Positions 6,817 to 10,799 of a stretch of DNA of 10,799 bases are shown in pieces. The stretch's first letter is position 1. Every line of letters begins with the position of its first letter. The stretch is from an uncultured Eggerthella sp. (GTDB lineage: Bacteria; Actinomycetota; Coriobacteriia; Coriobacteriales; Eggerthellaceae). A program made the position numbers and the translations under genes. Where the stretch lies: positions 1 to 10,799 of the forward strand of contig CABRGJ010000007.1 of assembly GCA_902470405.1 (NCBI GenBank), read 5' to 3'. Under the pieces are notes generated by a model. It was not told where the DNA came from. It did no database searches and was given only the letters and a program-made list of their open reading frames with translations.

Positions 6817-6878
6817 TCCAGCTTCAAGCAGTCGAATTCATCCTTGTAGTAAGATCCGTGACTCATTAGGAGTATTGC

Positions 6879-6908
6879 TTGCGGGGTAATATGGCCTGAT
6901 CATATAAT
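6879..6908 (+). promoter_or_regulatory. sigma-70-type promoter of thpR
   Basis: TTGCGG (6879-6884), an 18-bp spacer and a perfect TATAAT (6903-6908). Transcription should begin near 6915, leaving a leader of about 27 nt before the ATG at 6942. Confidence 0.6.
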
Positions 6909-6941
6909 GACAGAGCAACCGACTCATCCCACTATTTCGCC

Positions 6942-7505
6942 ATGAGAACATTCATCGCCTTAGAAATACCGTATCAACTGCGCGAGGACCTCGCCTCAGT
7001 GGCGCGCGTGCTGCAAACTTCCGTGCGCGGAAAATGCGTTCCGCGAGAGAACTACCATATCACCTTGGCTTTTCTGGGAGATATTCCCCAGACGATGCTG
7101 GATCTCGTGCAGGATTTGATGGACCAGGCGGTGGCTCAATCTGCCGAATACTACAGCATCAAGCTGCAGCCCGATGGACTCGGTTCGTTCGGCCGCAATA
7201 ACAACGCGACACTCTGGATGGGGTTCGTGAAGGATCCGGCACTTATGGAGCTTACCGAACACCTGCGCGATCAGCTGAATGAGGCGGGGTTCTTCCTGGA
7301 TAAGAAGACATTTCTTCCTCATGTGACGCTTGCGCGTCATGTGCAGTTGATGGCGGGGGAGCTCGCGGATATTCCGTTTCCTGCTACAGCGCGTTGGGAA
7401 TACCTCACTCTCTTCAAGAGCGATCTCGAAGAGAGTGGCGCCATCTATGAACCGCTCTACTCGATTCCGCTTTCGCTGGTGAATCAGCTCGAGTTTAATC
7501 GCTGA
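6942..7505 (+). CDS. thpR: RNA 2',3'-cyclic phosphodiesterase (LigT/ThpR)
   Basis: A 187-aa member of the 2H phosphoesterase family, which hydrolyses 2',3'-cyclic phosphate ends of RNA to 2'-phosphates and can join some tRNA halves in vitro. The two catalytic HxTx motifs are intact and well placed: YHITLAFLG with H39-I-T-L42, and FLPHVTLAR with H127-V-T-L130. The N-terminus MRTFIALEIP and the total length are typical of the family, so the ATG at 6942 is trusted although no Shine-Dalgarno sequence precedes it (the 25 nt upstream are pyrimidine-rich). It is divergent from the Fic gene, with its own promoter about 60 bp from the Fic operator. No RNA ligase gene is adjacent. Confidence 0.9.
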   Translation: MRTFIALEIPYQLREDLASVARVLQTSVRGKCVPRENYHITLAFLGDIPQTMLDLVQDLMDQAVAQSAEYYSIKLQPDGLGSFGRNNNATLWMGFVKDPALMELTEHLRDQLNEAGFFLDKKTFLPHVTLARHVQLMAGELADIPFPATARWEYLTLFKSDLEESGAIYEPLYSIPLSLVNQLEFNR

Positions 7506-7834
7506 AACTATCGTCCTGGGTCGGTGTCCCTCTCATTGTGAAGATCAATGGCTCGTAGGCGATACTGCAGGCAGTGCGATTCGGCTGATCTCTAAGGCAT
7601 TAGGCGATGGGGTATCAGGGTAAGAGCTTATCCTATGACTGATAAGATTCGATGGCTTTCACGAGGAATTCTGTTGCACCGGAGCCTGCGGAAGAGTCGT
7701 AATAGTCAACAAAGCGCTGATCGTTCAAATAGCAGCGCACCTTTGGTATCGAGTACCACTGAGAAAAACATTCAAAATAGAGCGCACATCCTTGTCTCCT
7801 CTTGCGTTAGACACAATAGGAGGTGAAAAAGCGG
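7506..7834. other. gene-poor spacer between thpR and the sigma-factor operon
   Basis: A gap of 329 bp. It holds a small inverted repeat, CTTATC (7627-7632) and GATAAG (7641-7646), with no T-run, and the minus-strand coding-like stretch at 7633-7806. The plus-strand ORF starting with ATG 7635 is rich in Arg and Ser and looks like a shadow. No clear sigma-70 promoter for the downstream operon was found. If that operon is self-activated by its ECF-like sigma factor, its promoter need not resemble the sigma-70 consensus. Confidence 0.5.
7633..7806 (-). pseudogene. coding-like remnant on the minus strand, possible protein C-terminus
   Basis: The minus strand is open for 57 codons from the in-frame TAA at 7807-7809 to the TAG at 7633-7635. 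The translation is unusually protein-like: it contains CALYFECFSQWYSIPKVRCY and ends SGATEFLVKAIESYQS, with aromatic residues, balanced charge and normal codon choice. There is no ATG in this frame; GTG at 7738-7740 would give 35 aa. A good ribosome site (AGAGGAG) and an ATG (7788-7790) lie just upstream in another frame, which stops after five codons. Two extra bases in the following CTCT run would join that start to the open frame, giving about 53 aa. It may be a decayed gene, a small gene broken by an indel, or chance. I do not recognise the family. Confidence 0.3.
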
Positions 7835-8371
7835 TTGGAGAACGAAGAGCAAAGCGAAGACAGCTACCCGAGGCATTCTCTCTCTTCGAACGTTGAGTTG
7901 CTGACTCGGTTCGCCGAGGAGCACTACGACGAGATCTTTCGCTATTGCGCAAGACGCTTGTTAACGGTCGAAGATGCCAAGGATGCAGTTCAGGAGGTCT
8001 TTCTTCGTCTAGCGAAGTCGCATGCGCTCTATGACTCCAGGGAGAAGCCGCTCGCTTACCTCTACACCTGCGCACGGAACGTCTGCATTGATTTCTCGAG
8101 GCGTGCTCGATCGATCGACTCGCTCAATAAGGTTGATGCAGAGGGAATTCCCGACCCAGCGCAGGAGCGCCATCAGCAAGACCTTCTTCTGGCAGACGCT
8201 CTCTCTCGCTTGCCTTCAGAGGAGCAAGAGGTGTTGGAGCTGAGGTATGGCCAAGACCTCAAGATGGCTGATGTTGCGGAAATACTGGGGAAATCGAGGT
8301 TCGCGCTTTACCGCATAGAAAAGCATGCTCTCAGCAGATTAAAGGAGATGCTGGATGATGATCGAGTCTAA
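7835..8371 (+). CDS. ECF-like RNA polymerase sigma factor (sigma-70 family)
   Basis: A 178-aa sigma factor with only regions 2 and 4, the layout of extracytoplasmic-function sigma factors. Region 2 spans about residues 24-91: YDEIFRYCARRL, then TVEDAKDAVQEVFLRL (core binding and -10 contact), then YLYTCARNVCIDFSRR. Region 4 spans about 120-173: ALSRLPSEEQEVLELRYGQD, followed by the -35-reading helix-turn-helix MADVAEILGKSRFALYRIEK. The TTG at 7835 is the likely start because AGGAGGTG (7818-7825) is about 9 nt upstream. The alternative GTG at 7823 lies inside that ribosome site. Its end overlaps the next gene by 17 bp, implying translational coupling. It probably directs transcription of its own operon, including the ABC exporter. 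Confidence 0.87.
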   Translation: MENEEQSEDSYPRHSLSSNVELLTRFAEEHYDEIFRYCARRLLTVEDAKDAVQEVFLRLAKSHALYDSREKPLAYLYTCARNVCIDFSRRARSIDSLNKVDAEGIPDPAQERHQQDLLLADALSRLPSEEQEVLELRYGQDLKMADVAEILGKSRFALYRIEKHALSRLKEMLDDDRV

Positions 8372-9143
8372 CGTTTCGATAGAAGAGCGGCTTCGGGGTT
8401 ATTACGCAAGAGCCGAGGCGCCGATCGACGAGCTCGAAAAGGCTCGCGTTGTTGCGATGGTTTCGAATGAGGTTGCCCAACCCTCGCTCTGCGAGAGGCA
8501 AGAATCGGTGCCGTTCTGGCGCTTTATCGCGGGTCAACTGCGCTTCGTGAATCCTCTCGCCTGGGTGCTCCAGATCGTCCTGCTCATCACGATGTTCTTG
8601 ATCGTCAGCGCCTATGGTTCATTGGAAGTGGGCATGCTCGTCGTGATGACTTCGGCAATACTATCCGTGGCGCTAGCGATCCCGTCTGTATTCAAGAGCC
8701 TCGAAAACGATGTTTCGGAGTTGGAGGCATCTTGTCGTCACGATTCTGCACAGGTGCTCGTGTGTAGGCTCGCCCTTTTTGGCTTTGCTGACGTCCTCTG
8801 GATGTCGGCTACCGTCCTGATCGTTCCCACGCTTGCAGGTAGCGATCCTTTTAGGGTGTTCCTCTATGCAGCAACACCATTTTTCGCTTTCTGTGCGATC
8901 TGCTTCTACCTGTCGCGTAGAACACACGGGCGGTGTGTAAAGGCATGCGCTACAGCCGCATCGTGTGTTGTGATCGTGCTTTGGGTGGCGAACTCGGTAT
9001 TACCACATTGGTATTTTCAGGTGTCGATGATCGTCTGGGTGATCGCTCTGATGGTATCGCTTGCGCTCGCGATCTATGAGGCGCGCCGTCTTGTCTTGCA
9101 GGTGGCAGCGGACAGCGTAGCGCATATGCCTTATCTTGCCTGA
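8355..9143 (+). CDS. six-helix membrane protein, candidate sigma-factor controller
   Basis: A 262-aa protein not recognised at family level. The first 65 residues are soluble and charged (SIEERLRGYYARAEAPIDEL, then a helix to about 40). About six membrane helices follow, near 67-87, 90-110, 136-160, 166-187, 197-216 and 221-242, with a cytoplasmic-looking segment SLENDVSELEASCRHD between the second and third. ATG 8355 has AAGGAG 8 nt upstream and overlaps the sigma-factor gene by 17 bp. A cytoplasmic N-terminal segment before membrane helices, coupled to an ECF-like sigma gene, is the usual arrangement of anti-sigma factors, so a controlling role is inferred. No zinc-binding HxxxCxxC motif of the ZAS type is visible. 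It could instead be an accessory subunit of the ABC transporter encoded downstream. Confidence 0.75.
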   Translation: MMIESNVSIEERLRGYYARAEAPIDELEKARVVAMVSNEVAQPSLCERQESVPFWRFIAGQLRFVNPLAWVLQIVLLITMFLIVSAYGSLEVGMLVVMTSAILSVALAIPSVFKSLENDVSELEASCRHDSAQVLVCRLALFGFADVLWMSATVLIVPTLAGSDPFRVFLYAATPFFAFCAICFYLSRRTHGRCVKACATAASCVVIVLWVANSVLPHWYFQVSMIVWVIALMVSLALAIYEARRLVLQVAADSVAHMPYLA

Positions 9144-9209
9144 TGGAACCTATAGTTTACGAATCTTTAAGGCTTGCGCCTGAATTCTCACATGATGAAA
9201 GGATCATAG

Positions 9210-10115
9210 ATGGAACTCAAGTTAGACCGGCTCACGAAGCAGTTCGGATCTGCTATCGCGGTGGATCGTGTGAGTGCGGTATTCCAGCCAGGGGTCTACG
9301 GGCTTCTTGGCGCCAACGGAGCGGGAAAGACCACGCTCATGCGCATGATATGCGATGTATTGAAGCCGACATCTGGCTCTGTTCTCTGGAATGGGAACAG
9401 GATCGAGCGGTTGGGAGCCGATTATCGGAGCATTCTCGGGTATCTACCCCAAGATTTCGGGTATTATCCCGATTTCACGGCGCTCGATTTCATGCTCTAC
9501 CTCTCTGCGCTCAAAGGATTTGATGGACGCGCAGCAAAACGGCGATCGCTTGAGCTGCTCAACATGGTAGGTCTGAAGAGCGTATCCAAGCAGAAGATCC
9601 GTACGTTCTCGGGCGGTATGAAGCAGCGCCTTGGGATCGCACAGGCGGTCATCAATGATCCACAAGTGCTCGTGCTTGATGAGCCGACTGCAGGTCTTGA
9701 TCCGAAAGAGCGCGTTCGCTTCAGGAATCTCATCTCGTCGCTCGCTCAAGATAAGATCGTCATCCTCTCAACACATATCGTGTCCGATGTTGAATATATT
9801 GCTGATGAGATCCTCGTGATGAGAGACGGGGTCATCGTGACCACGGGTACGGTCGAGCAGATTGTGACCGGTATTCGCGGGTGTGTCTGGGAATGTGTGG
9901 TGACCCCACAAGAAGCAAACACTATGGCGACCCGTATGAACGTCGGCAACATTCACTATGACCGATCGGGAATGGCAGTAGTGCGCCTTGTCTCTGATGT
10001 GCGCCCCCATGCGCAGGCGCACCCCGCCGAGCCTACTTTGGAGGATGTATATCTCTATCTGTTCAATGAGCGCTCTGGCGATGACGTCGAGAAGAAGGGA
10101 GCCCTCCGTGCGTAG
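9210..10115 (+). CDS. ABC transporter ATP-binding protein (ABC-2 exporter type)
   Basis: A 301-aa ATPase subunit that powers an export-type ABC transporter. All nucleotide-binding motifs are intact: Walker A GANGAGKTT (34-42), Q-loop Q81 in GYLPQDFGYYP, signature FSGGMKQR (133-140), Walker B VLVLDEP (153-159) followed by TAGLDP, and switch H189 in STH. The last 90 residues form the variable regulatory tail seen in CcmA/DrrA-type ATPases and end with the usual PTLEDVYLYLF segment. ATG 9210 has AAAGG about 9 nt upstream and follows the membrane protein by 66 bp. Its end overlaps the permease start by 8 bp. Cargo is unknown; relatives export peptides, antibiotics, lipids or heme-pathway compounds. 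Confidence 0.93.
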   Translation: MELKLDRLTKQFGSAIAVDRVSAVFQPGVYGLLGANGAGKTTLMRMICDVLKPTSGSVLWNGNRIERLGADYRSILGYLPQDFGYYPDFTALDFMLYLSALKGFDGRAAKRRSLELLNMVGLKSVSKQKIRTFSGGMKQRLGIAQAVINDPQVLVLDEPTAGLDPKERVRFRNLISSLAQDKIVILSTHIVSDVEYIADEILVMRDGVIVTTGTVEQIVTGIRGCVWECVVTPQEANTMATRMNVGNIHYDRSGMAVVRLVSDVRPHAQAHPAEPTLEDVYLYLFNERSGDDVEKKGALRA

Positions 10116-10799
10116 TCTTATCAAGTATGAGCTGAAGAAGATGATCTCAAGGCGTGTGCTGCAGGTCTCTCTCGGGGTTGTATTCGCGATGATCTGCTAC
10201 ATCCTTTTCTTCAATATCTCTTCTCAATATGCGCTGAACCCTAACAAGGTCGGTGAGGAGTTCGAGGGGACGCCAGCGATCGCGCAGATCAAGGCGAATG
10301 CCGATGCGCTCGCAGGATCTATCACTGATGAGAAGGCAACCAAGGTGCTTCGCGAATACAAGACTTTCATCGATCTTGACGAGGGTGAGATCAAAGACGA
10401 GTATCGTGCAGACCGAGCTGACCCTGGCGCCGAGGCAGCAAAGTACTGGCGCTTCAACGCGGCACACGGTGCATATATCGCTTTGCTAACGCGTCCTTGG
10501 ATGGCTGGTTTCCAGGTGCCCGCGACAGCAGCTGCCTCCATAGATACTTCGCAGACGGTCGACCTTTATGGTCGGATCCATACGAAGATCGAGTCTCAGC
10601 TTGAAGATACTGAAGGCACTTTTACCTATACTGCTGCTGAGAAGGAATTCTGGTTGAATAAAGCAGATGGCGTTTCGAAGCCTGTCGAGTACGGATATGC
10701 GGAAGGCTGGAAAGATTTCTTCGATCTCGGGCAGTTCTTGGTCTTAGCGCTGATCGCCGTCACGATCGCCTGCGCATCGGTGTTCAATGTTGAATATCG
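10108..10799 (+). CDS. ABC-2 type permease, cut off by the window end
   Basis: The partner membrane subunit of the preceding ATPase; only the first 230 codons are inside the window and the frame is open to the last base. GTG 10108 is chosen as start because AAGGGAG lies 6 nt upstream and the gene overlaps the ATPase stop by 8 bp, a common coupling in ABC operons. The first residues, VRSLIKYELKKMISRR, form the amphipathic N-terminus typical of ABC-2 permeases. Helix 1 (about 17-37) follows, then a long extracytoplasmic segment of about 170 residues rich in charged and aromatic residues, then helix 2 from about 210. The large loop between helices 1 and 2 is a feature of ABC-2 permeases found with ECF-controlled or bacteriocin-immunity exporters. 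Cargo is unknown. Confidence 0.82.
   Translation, partial: MRSLIKYELKKMISRRVLQVSLGVVFAMICYILFFNISSQYALNPNKVGEEFEGTPAIAQIKANADALAGSITDEKATKVLREYKTFIDLDEGEIKDEYRADRADPGAEAAKYWRFNAAHGAYIALLTRPWMAGFQVPATAAASIDTSQTVDLYGRIHTKIESQLEDTEGTFTYTAAEKEFWLNKADGVSKPVEYGYAEGWKDFFDLGQFLVLALIAVTIACASVFNVEY

Noticed and set aside
7506..7632. Minus-strand stretch reading ...ALEISRIALPAVSPTSH, considered as a second coding remnant
   Set aside because: No start codon, no upstream link in frame, and Pro/Ser-rich composition that noncoding DNA gives easily.
8022..8243. 73-codon ORF inside the sigma-factor gene
   Set aside because: Out-of-frame shadow of regions 2 to 4 of the sigma factor; no ribosome site.
9143..9523. 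126-codon plus-strand ORF overlapping the start of the ABC ATPase
   Set aside because: It overlaps the Walker A region of a certain gene in another frame and its translation is Arg/Ser/Cys-rich without structure.

Overview
The window is a moderately GC-rich bacterial chromosome segment. Codon choice, strong AGGAGG-type ribosome binding sites and the gene types (Tat/lipoprotein family 3 glycosidase, ThrE-type exporter, Fic protein, ECF sigma factor with an ABC-2 transporter) fit a Gram-positive actinobacterium. My best guess is class Coriobacteriia (Eggerthellaceae-like). This rests on protein flavour from memory, not on a marker gene. I see no rRNA, tRNA, insertion sequence or CRISPR array.

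Layout. (1) 98-1405, minus: a Tat-exported lipoprotein of the NagZ/GH3 family. It is divergent from (2) 1566-2784, plus: a ThrE-type threonine/serine exporter whose reading frame is broken near 1830-1853. The 160-bp space between them holds a perfect 16-bp palindrome and a 7-bp-arm inverted repeat. (3) 2818-3914, minus: a membrane-anchored XRE-type regulator followed by a small PH-like protein. The second gene is split by a -1 frame change at a five-T run. (4) 4041-4793, minus: a short-chain dehydrogenase lacking the usual catalytic Asn. (5) 4948-6741, minus: a Fic protein with its own inhibitory helix and a C-terminal winged helix, then a spermidine-synthase-fold protein without the aminopropyltransferase motifs. 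Three TTTTACCGCC half-sites lie just upstream of the Fic gene. (6) 6942-7505, plus: RNA 2',3'-cyclic phosphodiesterase ThpR, with a perfect TATAAT box and no Shine-Dalgarno sequence. (7) 7506-7834: a gene-poor gap holding, on the minus strand, a short open frame that looks like the tail of a real protein. (8) 7835-10799, plus: an operon of ECF-like sigma factor, six-helix membrane protein, ABC ATPase and ABC-2 permease (cut by the window end).

How the genes work together. The last four genes look like one unit: a signal-controlled sigma factor, a candidate membrane-bound controller of it, and an ABC exporter. The XRE and PH-like genes also look like a pair, a membrane-tethered repressor with a small partner. 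The Fic protein probably represses its own gene through the TTTTACCGCC operator. Two interrupted frames within 1.3 kb, plus a coding-like remnant at 7633-7806, point to local gene decay or to sequence errors. Raw reads would separate these.
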